Below, piece after piece: positions 1-6,189 of a stretch of 10,791 bases of DNA (positions are counted from its first letter, which is position 1; every line of letters begins with the position of its first letter). The translations under genes and the position numbers were made by a program. The notes under the pieces are model-generated. The model ran no database searches. It was not told the origin of the DNA and worked only from the letters and a program-made list of their open reading frames with translations. The stretch covers positions 1 through 10,791 of the forward strand of contig JBDRLC010000060.1 in the NCBI GenBank assembly GCA_043813305.1. The letters are read 5' to 3'. This stretch comes from JAHIZC01 sp043813305 (GTDB lineage: Bacteria > Omnitrophota > Gorgyraeia > Gygaellales > Profunditerraquicolaceae).

Positions 1-1
1 G

Positions 2-3000
2 TTATACCTTCGCAATAATATTTTTTATTCAAATGGCGAAACTTATCAGCCCTATTTTGATGGAAACGGGACAATAGTAACTGAACCGTATTATAATCTG
101 TTTTACGGAAAGGGTTCAGCTCCTTCGTGGGATACTGCTGCAGTAAATTCAGATCCACAGTTTGTTGCTTTAGGTAGTTATAATTTTCATTTACAATCAG
201 GTAGTCCGGCAAAAGATGCGGGAACCTCCTCTGTGAGTTCTGTAGTAACAAGAGACTATGACGGTGTCTCTCGTCCTCAGAATTCAGTATACGATATCGG
301 TGCCTATGAGTATACAGTTGGTCAGGAAGAAGAGGATCCGGTAGAGGAGAATAATGCACCGGTTTTAGATGCAATCGGAAATAAATCTGTTAACGAGAAT
401 GAGTCACTTGGATTTACGATTAGCGCTACTGATGCAGACGGACACAGCTTAACCTATTCTGCCAGCGGCTTGCCTGCGGGTGCTGCGCTTGGCAGTTCAA
501 CAGGAGCATTTTTCTGGACGCCTACCTATGCACAGTCAGGAGAGCATAGCGTGACTTTTAGCGTCAGTGACGGTAATGGCGGAACTGATTCTGAAGTGGT
601 TACTATTACTGTAAGTAACGTAAACAGAGCTCCGGTATTAAATTCAATCGGTAATAAGTCAGGAGAGGAGACTGAACTATTACAATTTACCGTATCAGCT
701 ACTGATGCAGATAGCGATAGCTTAAGCTATTCTGCCAGTAATCTGCCAACAGGCAGTACATTTAACTCAACGACTAGAGTTTTCTCATGGACGCCAAACG
801 ATAACCAGGCAGGAACATATGCATCAGTGCATTTTGAGGTTACTGACGGTACTGATACTGACAGTGAAAATATCACGATTACCGTGACTAATGCGAATAC
901 AGATCCGGTTCTCAGTGCGATCGGTAATAAATCAGTTGATGAGAATGCAACGCTTTCTTTCGTTCTTTCTGCTTCAGACGCAGACAGTGATACATTAATT
1001 TATTCAGCGGCCGATATGCCTATAGGTGCTACGTTGAATAGTTCTACAGGGGCATTCTCCTGGATTCCCAGCTATACCCAATCCGGAAGCTATAACGTGA
1101 CTTTCAACGTCAGCGATGGTAACGGCGGGATTGATTCAGAGGAGATTACGATTACAGTCGCTAATGTAGAAGCCTTTAGTATATCCGTATCTGCTACGCC
1201 GACTTCAGGCACAGCGCCTTTGGCAGTTAATTTTACGGTTTCTGCTTCCAGTATCAATGGCTCAATTGCCAGGTATGAATGGGATTTTGAGGGAAAAGGT
1301 AATTACGCCTGGGATTCTTCGGCAACAGGAAGTTGTTCTTATGTGTATGCAGGCGCAGGTAATTATATTTCAACGGTCCGAGTGACTGATGAATCAGGGG
1401 CTCATGATACCTACTCTACTTTAATCCAGGTTCAGGAGCCACTCAGCGCTCCGCAGGTCACAGTAGGTGCTGATACTACTTCAGGGGCCGCTCCGCTTAA
1501 AGTGAATTTTACTGTTTCGGCAACTTCAAGCGTTGGCGTATCTAAGTATGAATGGGATTTTGAGGGAGATGGCGTATATGAATATAAATCAAATATGTCC
1601 GGGAATGTGGTGCAGAATTATTCAGGAGCAGGTGTATACACGGCTACCTTAAAAGTAACCGATGTTACTGCTTTGAGTACGGAAGTAGAGACGATAATTA
1701 ATGTATCCGGAGCTCCTTCTGCTCCCAGCGTAAGCTTAACGTTAAGTGAACAGTCAGGAACAGCTCCTTGCAGCGTTGATCTTACGGCAAATAATTTAAA
1801 TAGCGCAGAGTTGATCCGTTATGAATGGGATTTCAATGGCGACGGAGAATATGACCAGAGTACTTACGATGAAAGTACGGTGACTTATGTATATAGGCAG
1901 GCCGGTACATTCAATCCTAAAGTAAGGGTAACTGATGAGAATAACCTGAGTGCATCGGCAACCAACCAAATAATCATCGAAGAGGATGATAGTATCTCGC
2001 AGCCAAATGCCTCCTTTACGCCTTCTGCTACAGAGGGAGAGGCCCCATTAAGTATAGATTTTGCTGATCAGAGTGAAGGTGTGATTACGGAAAAGGCTTG
2101 GGATTTTAACGGTGATTCCAGCTATGATTACAGCTTCTCGCAAGGGGATACCTCCTATGCTTATCCAGAGGCCGGGTATTATATCGTAGGCTTAAAGGTG
2201 ACTAATGATTCAGGGGTTACTGATACAGCCAGTAAGCAGATAAAAATTACTTCCATAAATACTAAGCCGGTAGTAATAATCGAACCGGAGGATTCCCAGG
2301 TAATAAAGGGAAGCGTTAGTCTTTCGGTAACCGTTGACCCACGCATCGGGCCCAATCATGTGTTATATCAGTATCAATTACAGGGGGAGGATGAATGGAA
2401 TGATATCGGGACCTCTGTTGTGACATACCCTTATTCCTCAAAATGGGATACGACAGCCGTTGATAATGGAACTTATTTAATCAGGGCGCGCGCGGTCAAT
2501 GGCTCGACCTATACATCCGAATCTGTTGTGATCAGCGTAGATAATCAATCTTCTGATCCGGACTCAGAGGAGACTACGAATGTTAACGGAGAATATTTGA
2601 AGCAGATCAAGATATATTCTTCAAAATTGAAAAAGACTTATCTTTATGATGGCACAAAAGTTGAGATGCCTCATCAGGCAGTAGATACGGACGATACCTT
2701 ATCTGTGACTATAGCTGACGAAGATCTTCTATCAAATAAGGTAAGCGATCTTGGTTCTGATATAGAGGACATGAACAGTTACCGTAAGATTTCTTTAGCG
2801 AGCAATACAACTGAATTGAATAGAGAAGCACGCATAAGGATACCTTACCATGATGCTGATAATGACGGTTATGTCGATGGTACGGATGTAAGAGAGAAGT
2901 CGCTTTATATATATAGATACGATGAGGATAGATCCAAATGGTTGAAGGTATTCGATTTAGTTGTGCATACAGATGAAAACTATGTGGAAGCAAAAACAAA

Positions 3001-3313
3001 TCACTTCTCGTTATTCGGCCTTGCTGGAGATGCAGCTGCTGCTGTTTCCGGTGGCGGAGGAGGAGGCGGAGGAGGTGGAGGTTGTTTTATTGCCACGGCT
3101 TCCTATGGTTCAGAGATGGAGAAAGAGGTAATCCTGCTTAAGGATTTTAGAGATGAATATCTTCTGACAAATAGGATTGGTGCGGCTTTTGTGAGATTCT
3201 ATTATAAATATTCACCTCCGATTGCCGATTATATCAGGGATAAGCAAGCAATTAAATCAGTGGTTAGACTGTGCCTTACGCCTTTAGTAAAATTAGCAGG
3301 AGCATTAAAATGA
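2..3313 (+). CDS. Large secreted multi-domain surface protein with CFI-box C-terminus (5' end cut by window)
   Basis: The frame is open from the left edge to a TGA at 3311-3313, giving 1103 residues; the N-terminus and signal peptide lie outside. A GTG at 233 is internal, since coding continues upstream. Residues 1-105 look like the end of a right-handed beta-helix protein of the choice-of-anchor Q kind (DPQF, GSPAKDAG, DIGAYEY). Three cadherin/putative-Ig repeats follow (about 119-389), then four PKD domains (392-755, each with a WDF motif such as YEWDF), an Ig-like domain (757-850) and a beta-rich region (864-1011) with a calcium-type DxDxDGxxxD motif at 951-959. The end is eleven glycines (1017-1027) and a CFI-box domain (CFIATASYGS, then a basic helical tail). 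It is probably exported and held at the cell surface as an adhesin or binding protein; the ligand is unknown. It is the first visible gene of an operon with a GspC-like gene. Domain calls are firm, function is inferred. Confidence 0.9.
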   Translation, partial: LYLRNNIFYSNGETYQPYFDGNGTIVTEPYYNLFYGKGSAPSWDTAAVNSDPQFVALGSYNFHLQSGSPAKDAGTSSVSSVVTRDYDGVSRPQNSVYDIGAYEYTVGQEEEDPVEENNAPVLDAIGNKSVNENESLGFTISATDADGHSLTYSASGLPAGAALGSSTGAFFWTPTYAQSGEHSVTFSVSDGNGGTDSEVVTITVSNVNRAPVLNSIGNKSGEETELLQFTVSATDADSDSLSYSASNLPTGSTFNSTTRVFSWTPNDNQAGTYASVHFEVTDGTDTDSENITITVTNANTDPVLSAIGNKSVDENATLSFVLSASDADSDTLIYSAADMPIGATLNSSTGAFSWIPSYTQSGSYNVTFNVSDGNGGIDSEEITITVANVEAFSISVSATPTSGTAPLAVNFTVSASSINGSIARYEWDFEGKGNYAWDSSATGSCSYVYAGAGNYISTVRVTDESGAHDTYSTLIQVQEPLSAPQVTVGADTTSGAAPLKVNFTVSATSSVGVSKYEWDFEGDGVYEYKSNMSGNVVQNYSGAGVYTATLKVTDVTALSTEVETIINVSGAPSAPSVSLTLSEQSGTAPCSVDLTANNLNSAELIRYEWDFNGDGEYDQSTYDESTVTYVYRQAGTFNPKVRVTDENNLSASATNQIIIEEDDSISQPNASFTPSATEGEAPLSIDFADQSEGVITEKAWDFNGDSSYDYSFSQGDTSYAYPEAGYYIVGLKVTNDSGVTDTASKQIKITSINTKPVVIIEPEDSQVIKGSVSLSVTVDPRIGPNHVLYQYQLQGEDEWNDIGTSVVTYPYSSKWDTTAVDNGTYLIRARAVNGSTYTSESVVISVDNQSSDPDSEETTNVNGEYLKQIKIYSSKLKKTYLYDGTKVEMPHQAVDTDDTLSVTIADEDLLSNKVSDLGSDIEDMNSYRKISLASNTTELNREARIRIPYHDADNDGYVDGTDVREKSLYIYRYDEDRSKWLKVFDLVVHTDENYVEAKTNHFSLFGLAGDAAAAVSGGGGGGGGGGGCFIATASYGSEMEKEVILLKDFRDEYLLTNRIGAAFVRFYYKYSPPIADYIRDKQAIKSVVRLCLTPLVKLAGALK
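356..1168 (+). repeat. Three tandem Ig/cadherin-like coding repeats (273, 273 and 267 bases)
   Basis: Three consecutive units start at 356, 629 and 902. Each opens with PVL..IGNKS and carries SATDAD or SASDAD, then WTP or WIP, and finally VSDGNGG or VTDGTDT before a TITV strand. The first two are exactly 91 codons and the third about 89. The match is clear at protein level and diverged at DNA level, so these are old domain duplications. They fit the putative-Ig (He_PIG) and cadherin-like family that forms extended stalks in bacterial surface proteins. Confidence 0.85.
1175..2269 (+). repeat. Four tandem PKD-domain coding repeats
   Basis: Units begin near 1175, 1454, 1727 and 2006. Each has an SG-APL or EGEAPL opening, a central WDF followed by a G-D/N-G-like turn (YEWDFEG, YEWDFEG, YEWDFNG, AWDFNG), a Y..AG.Y/F core and a closing VTD or VTN strand. 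This is the classic PKD fold signature of extracellular bacterial proteins. The third unit has an unpaired Cys in place of the usual residue after APx (TAPCSV). Confidence 0.85.
3050..3310 (+). other. Poly-glycine run and CFI-box C-terminal domain
   Basis: Eleven glycine codons (3050-3082, mixed ggt/ggc/gga) lead into a Cys at 3083-3085 and CFIATASYGS. About 65 residues follow, containing LKDFRDEYLLTNRIG, VRFYYKYSPP and IADYIRD. This matches the CFI-box C-terminal family known from many environmental bacteria. The layout of low-complexity Gly linker, invariant Cys and hydrophobic/basic tail recalls C-terminal sorting tags, but the sorting role is inference here. Confidence 0.8.
3298..3302 (+). 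promoter_or_regulatory. Ribosome binding site deciding the GspC-like start
   Basis: AGGAG lies 7 bases upstream of the ATG at 3310, inside the last codons of the preceding gene. It selects the ATG at 3310, which begins a proper signal sequence, over an upstream in-frame GTG at 3271. Confidence 0.75.
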
Positions 3314-3951
3314 AGATCAAGATAATTACAATATTAATCGTTAGTTTTTTATTTACTGCTAGCCCGCTTTATGCCTCAGGAGAAATGCAGGTTAATCAGT
3401 TCCCCTTTACCTTGATGGGAACGGTAATTGAAACGAATCCCGTGGAATCCCTGGCTGTAATCAAGGTTAGGCCTAAGGGTATAGAGAAACCGTACAGGGT
3501 CGGAGAGAGTGTTTGTGGATATCAGATCGTCAAGATAAAAAGAGCGGCAATTCAAATATTAAATGAGGGGAAGATTCTTGAGGTTGATTTTCCTTTAGGC
3601 AGCATTAAGCAGCCGGTGCTTGAGATATCAGATACCCAAAGGATTGTTAATCGTCAAGCTCTTGCTAAGCAAATACCTGATTTAAGTACCGCTTTGCAGC
3701 AGCTCATCGGGCTCCCTTATTTTGAAGGAGGTAAAATCCAAGGATTTAAAATCGCCAAAATAAAGAATCGGGTACTTGCTAAGAAGGCGGGACTAAAGGA
3801 AGGTGATATCGTTTTAAGCGTGAATAACCGTAAGTTAGACACGATCAAAAAACCTCTGGAAATCTACCATGATCTACGCGACGAATCCAAAATCACTCTC
3901 CAGATTAAAAGAAAAGGTGAAGAAAAGAATTTAGTTTACTATTTAAATTAA
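3310..3951 (+). CDS. gspC: GspC-like type II secretion protein (HR domain + PDZ)
   Basis: This 213-residue protein matches GspC of the type II secretion system, which links the inner-membrane platform to the outer-membrane secretin and helps select substrates. An N-terminal hydrophobic segment (residues 3-18) is followed by an HR-type domain (about 31-94: FTLMGTVIE, AVIKV, YRVGESV). A linker with VNRQAL leads to PYFEGGKIQGFKI and a PDZ domain (137-213) with AGLKEGDIVLSVNN and LRDESKITL, both very typical of GspC. The ATG at 3310 was chosen because it has a good ribosome site and overlaps the upstream stop (ATGA), implying translational coupling. Oddly, the N-terminus ends in SPLYA-S, a plausible signal peptidase site, whereas classical GspC keeps its anchor. 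No other gsp gene is in view. A PDZ protein of related design outside T2SS is the alternative. Confidence 0.8.
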   Translation: MKIKIITILIVSFLFTASPLYASGEMQVNQFPFTLMGTVIETNPVESLAVIKVRPKGIEKPYRVGESVCGYQIVKIKRAAIQILNEGKILEVDFPLGSIKQPVLEISDTQRIVNRQALAKQIPDLSTALQQLIGLPYFEGGKIQGFKIAKIKNRVLAKKAGLKEGDIVLSVNNRKLDTIKKPLEIYHDLRDESKITLQIKRKGEEKNLVYYLN

Positions 3952-3968
3952 AACTGATAAAATAAGTC

Positions 3969-3973
3969 GGTGA
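3969..3973 (+). promoter_or_regulatory. Ribosome binding site deciding the response-regulator start
   Basis: GGTGA at 3969-3973 is complementary to the 16S 3' end and lies 5 bases before the ATG at 3979. It overlaps the alternative GTG at 3970, which has no ribosome site of its own, so the ATG is preferred. Confidence 0.55.
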
Positions 3974-3978
3974 TTAAA

Positions 3979-4773
3979 ATGAACACTGATAAGCTTAAGT
4001 TATTAATCGTTGATGATGAGCCTGATACCGTAAGCACCCTGGAGACATTTTTTACTCTTAAAGGGTACTCTGTTTTGGGGGCCTTAAACGGCAAAGAGGC
4101 GTTGGATATCTTAGCAAAAGAGAAGATAGATTCCGTACTTTTGGATATTCAATTGCCCGATATCCCCGGAACAGAAATAGCTAAAATTATAAAAGATAAA
4201 TATCCCTCGGTTAAGATCATTGTTTTATCCGGTTTTATTGAAAAACCGGAAGATCTTATGGAGCACAGTTGGATTCAAGGCGTGTTTATCAAACCTGTTA
4301 AGCTGCACGAGCTAAATGATAAGCTTTCAGAGGTGATTACGCCTAAAGAAAGCTCGATAGTCGACCTGAAAAAGAAGGAGGGGATCAAGGCCCGGGTTTT
4401 GACGATTAAGGCAAAGCTGTTGGTAATTGATCAGTCACCCGAGATCTATAAATTTTTAAGCGGCCATTTTAGAAGCCTTAGCGCAAAAGGGGAAGAATAT
4501 AAATTAGATTCAGCGGGAGAAGAAGGAGAGATATCTCAGAAACTGGATTCTTTGCAACCTGATTTGATATTATTAAATTCTGCTACTTTAAAGGATTATA
4601 GTGCTAAACTACTTAAAAATTCGACAAATTATGCTTCAATCAAAGAGATCGTGATGTATAATATAAAAGACCTTTCCAGTTTTTCTAGCGCAGACTTACA
4701 AAAGCTCACCAAATCAGTTGAAGCATCATGCTTTAAGAATGGCCTGATTGAGATGAGATGGATTGAAATTTAG
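3979..4773 (+). CDS. Two-domain response regulator: receiver plus degenerate receiver
   Basis: The product is 264 residues; residue numbers here count from a possible GTG start at 3970. The first domain (about 9-123) is a complete receiver: acidic pair D15-D16, phospho-acceptor D59 (VLLDIQLPD), switch S87 (IIVLSG) and K108 before P109. A linker leads to a second domain (about 149-267) with the same strand pattern (KLLVIDQSPEI, then PDLILLNSATL). Its acceptor position is Asn203, only one acid (D154) remains at the front, and no Lys-Pro is seen. There is no DNA-binding or enzyme domain, so output is probably by protein contact. It follows the GspC-like gene by 27 bases and is likely co-transcribed, suggesting control of secretion or of the surface protein. 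Receiver identity is secure; the degenerate-receiver call is moderately secure and function is unknown. Confidence 0.85.
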   Translation: MNTDKLKLLIVDDEPDTVSTLETFFTLKGYSVLGALNGKEALDILAKEKIDSVLLDIQLPDIPGTEIAKIIKDKYPSVKIIVLSGFIEKPEDLMEHSWIQGVFIKPVKLHELNDKLSEVITPKESSIVDLKKKEGIKARVLTIKAKLLVIDQSPEIYKFLSGHFRSLSAKGEEYKLDSAGEEGEISQKLDSLQPDLILLNSATLKDYSAKLLKNSTNYASIKEIVMYNIKDLSSFSSADLQKLTKSVEASCFKNGLIEMRWIEI

Positions 4774-4852
4774 CCATAAAAAGTTTATAATTTAATCGAT
4801 AGCATTGACATACTTATATAACATAACTCTTTAGTAAGCAATAAGTTATAGA

Positions 4853-4914
4853 AATAACCCCTAATGTTTCCAATTTTGTTTATATTAGTGAACATTTCCA
4901 CAAGGTTATTGGAA
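4853..4914. repeat. Overlapping inverted repeats, possible activator sites
   Basis: AATAACC (4853-4859) pairs with GGTTATT (4904-4910), and TTCCAAT (4868-4874) pairs with ATTGGAA (4908-4914), so GGTTATTGGAA takes part in both. They lie about 110-170 bases upstream of the -24/-12 element, the usual distance for enhancer sites. In AT-rich DNA 7-base matches can arise by chance, so this is weak. Confidence 0.25.
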
Positions 4915-5023
4915 TGTATTTTCGCGGCTTAAAGAAAGCATTTTCTTTGATTATACAACTAATTGCTGGACAAAGAGTTACAAAACAAAAAAATTTAATA
5001 AATTATTTACAAATTGCTTAATT

Positions 5024-5038
5024 TGGCATGAAATATGC
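5024..5038 (+). promoter_or_regulatory. Sigma-54 (-24/-12) promoter
   Basis: The sequence is TGGCAT, five bases, then ATGC followed by T. The consensus is TGGCAC-N5-TTGC(A/T); the invariant GG (5025-5026) and GC (5037-5038) are present at exact spacing, with two mismatches elsewhere. The predicted transcript start is near 5050. An ATG at 5028 falls inside the promoter and so cannot be the start on this transcript. An rpoN gene and an NtrC-type activator lie in the same window. Confidence 0.65.
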
Positions 5039-5141
5039 TGTATATAATGATAGAATGAATAATTTAGGCTTATTTTGGAAAGAGTTTAACAAAGAATTTC
5101 GTAAATTAATTAGGGAATATGGAAACTACAGAAATAGGAAG

Positions 5142-5993
5142 ATGAAAAAGTTCTATTACGTTTTATTACTTATTGCGTTTTTGATCCTAATTGATCCAGT
5201 TCACTCTAATCAGCAGAGTCTTGCGACTATGTTTATGGGGAATTATCCGGCTGAAAACCAAGAGGTGAATATTTCCGGAATATCAACCCTAGAAATCTAT
5301 CCGATCCAAGCATCCTCCCCGGAACACGGACTTGCGCCGGAACCGAGTTCCTTTATACTCTTTTTAAGTGGAATTTTTGGTTTCATTGTGCACTTTATAA
5401 GGAAAAGTTACGAGAAATTCAAGAGGTTCTTAGATATATTTCTTGCAGTTTTAGGATTAGTGATTGCTTCTCCGTTGATTATACTTATAAGTTTACTAAT
5501 AAAATTCACTTCAAAGGGGCCGATTATATATAAGCAAAATAGAGTTGGTAGGCGCGGTGAAGTATTTAAGATATACAAATTCAGGTCGATGGATGTCGAT
5601 GCCGAGAACGACACCGGCGCTGTGTGGGCAACTGATAATGACCCGCGCATAACCGGTTTAGGCAGAGTGTTGAGAAAATTTCATCTTGATGAGATCCCGC
5701 AGTTAATAAATGTAATAATGGGAGAAATGAGTATTGTCGGCCCGCGTCCGGAGCGGCCGGAGATCGTAAATGACCTTAAGAAGGCAGTTTATGATTATGA
5801 AAAACGCCTTAAGGTAAAGCCCGGCATAACCGGTTTGGCACAAGTCGTACATAAATACGATCAGACATTAAGGGATGTCAGGGGAAAAATCAAGTATGAT
5901 TTATTGTATATGAAGAAGTTAGGCCTTGGGGTTGATTTAAAGATTATGTTGAAGACCCTTTTGGTAGTGATGAAAGGTAAAGGGGCGCGTTAA
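5142..5993 (+). CDS. Signal peptide / PEP-CTERM-like segment fused to bacterial sugar transferase
   Basis: From the ATG at 5142 the protein has 283 residues. Residues 1-22 form a signal peptide or first helix (MKKFYYVLLLIAFLIL, ending PVHS). A polar linker (23-65) follows, then PEPSS (66-70), a hydrophobic stretch with GIFGF and a basic RK (87-88), which is the layout of a PEP-CTERM sorting tag. From about 93 to 283 it is a complete polyprenyl-phosphate sugar-1-phosphate transferase (WbaP/PglC-like family): KRFLDIF, GPIIYKQNRVG, FKIYKFRSM, DEIPQLINV, GEMSIVGPRPERP and KPGITGLAQV. Such enzymes start exopolysaccharide or glycan assembly at the cytoplasmic membrane. The frame extends up to 5028, but that ATG lies in the sigma-54 promoter and the ATG at 5055 would leave a leader of about 5 bases. 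AGGAAG abuts 5142, closer than ideal. The gene appears monocistronic, with a terminator downstream. Enzyme identity is secure; the PEP-CTERM role is inferred. Confidence 0.85.
   Translation: MKKFYYVLLLIAFLILIDPVHSNQQSLATMFMGNYPAENQEVNISGISTLEIYPIQASSPEHGLAPEPSSFILFLSGIFGFIVHFIRKSYEKFKRFLDIFLAVLGLVIASPLIILISLLIKFTSKGPIIYKQNRVGRRGEVFKIYKFRSMDVDAENDTGAVWATDNDPRITGLGRVLRKFHLDEIPQLINVIMGEMSIVGPRPERPEIVNDLKKAVYDYEKRLKVKPGITGLAQVVHKYDQTLRDVRGKIKYDLLYMKKLGLGVDLKIMLKTLLVVMKGKGAR
5337..5405 (+). other. PEP-CTERM-like segment inside the sugar transferase gene
   Basis: This stretch encodes residues 66-88: PEPSS, about 16 mostly hydrophobic residues with two glycines, then Arg-Lys. This is the three-part pattern of exosortase substrates. 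Normally the tag ends the protein; here the transferase domain continues directly after it. Confidence 0.6.
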
Positions 5994-6030
5994 AATAGGC
6001 TAACGAGTTTTTGTTAATATACAAATTTTG

Positions 6031-6066
6031 AAAGAGACAAAATTAAAATTTTGTCTCTTTTTTTTG
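6031..6066 (+). terminator. Strong intrinsic terminator after the sugar transferase gene
   Basis: A perfect 14-base inverted repeat (AAAGAGACAAAATT at 6031-6044 and its complement at 6047-6060) has only two bases between the arms and runs into eight T residues (6058-6065). It lies 38 bases past the stop at 5993. No T-run appears on the other strand, so it should act mainly on + strand transcripts. Confidence 0.9.
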
Positions 6067-6118
6067 GTGCTACTAGCAGAAATTCGCTTCAATAATTGAA
6101 AGGCAAAATGTTTTAGCC

Positions 6119-6147
6119 TTGACAGCAGGTATTCTGGATGATATACT
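6119..6147 (+). promoter_or_regulatory. Sigma-70-type promoter of the four-gene operon
   Basis: TTGACA (6119-6124), a 17-base spacer, then TATACT (6142-6147): a full -35 match, optimal spacing and one mismatch at -10. Transcription should begin near 6154, about 36 bases before the ATG at 6190. It lies just past a terminator, so the operon has its own housekeeping promoter. Confidence 0.85.
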
Positions 6148-6189
6148 TAATATACATTTGTTTATGAAAATCAACATTTTTCTATACAT

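Larger units (their letters stand above)
4774..5141. other. AT-rich intergenic region with regulatory content
   Basis: These 368 bases hold no convincing gene. The region contains the sigma-54 promoter at 5024-5038, a leader of about 90 bases before the sugar-transferase start, two overlapping inverted repeats (4853-4914) and a short dyad at 4931-4948 upstream of the promoter. I see no terminator hairpin with a T-run after the response regulator. Confidence 0.6.

Noticed and set aside
2709..2999. Open frame of 96 codons on the - strand inside the surface protein
   Set aside because: It lies wholly within a strongly supported + strand gene, its translation is rich in His/Tyr/Leu with no family features, and no ribosome site or promoter context is seen.
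3050..3082. GGN repeat considered as a microsatellite or phase-variable tract
   Set aside because: The glycine codons are mixed and units are in-frame triplets, so slippage would change linker length rather than switch the gene off; a Gly linker is the simpler reading.
4805..4833. TTGACA as a possible -35 box after the response regulator
   Set aside because: At 17-base spacing the -10 would be TCTTTA, a poor match, and TATAAC lies only 6 bases away. The sigma-54 element nearer the gene is better supported.
5028..5141. N-terminal extension of the sugar transferase from ATG 5028 or 5055
   Set aside because: 5028 is inside the -24/-12 promoter, 5055 would leave about a 5-base leader, neither has a ribosome site, and both would bury the signal peptide that begins at 5142.
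5408..5650. Open frame of 80 codons on the - strand within the sugar transferase
   Set aside because: It is antisense to conserved transferase motifs; no independent support.
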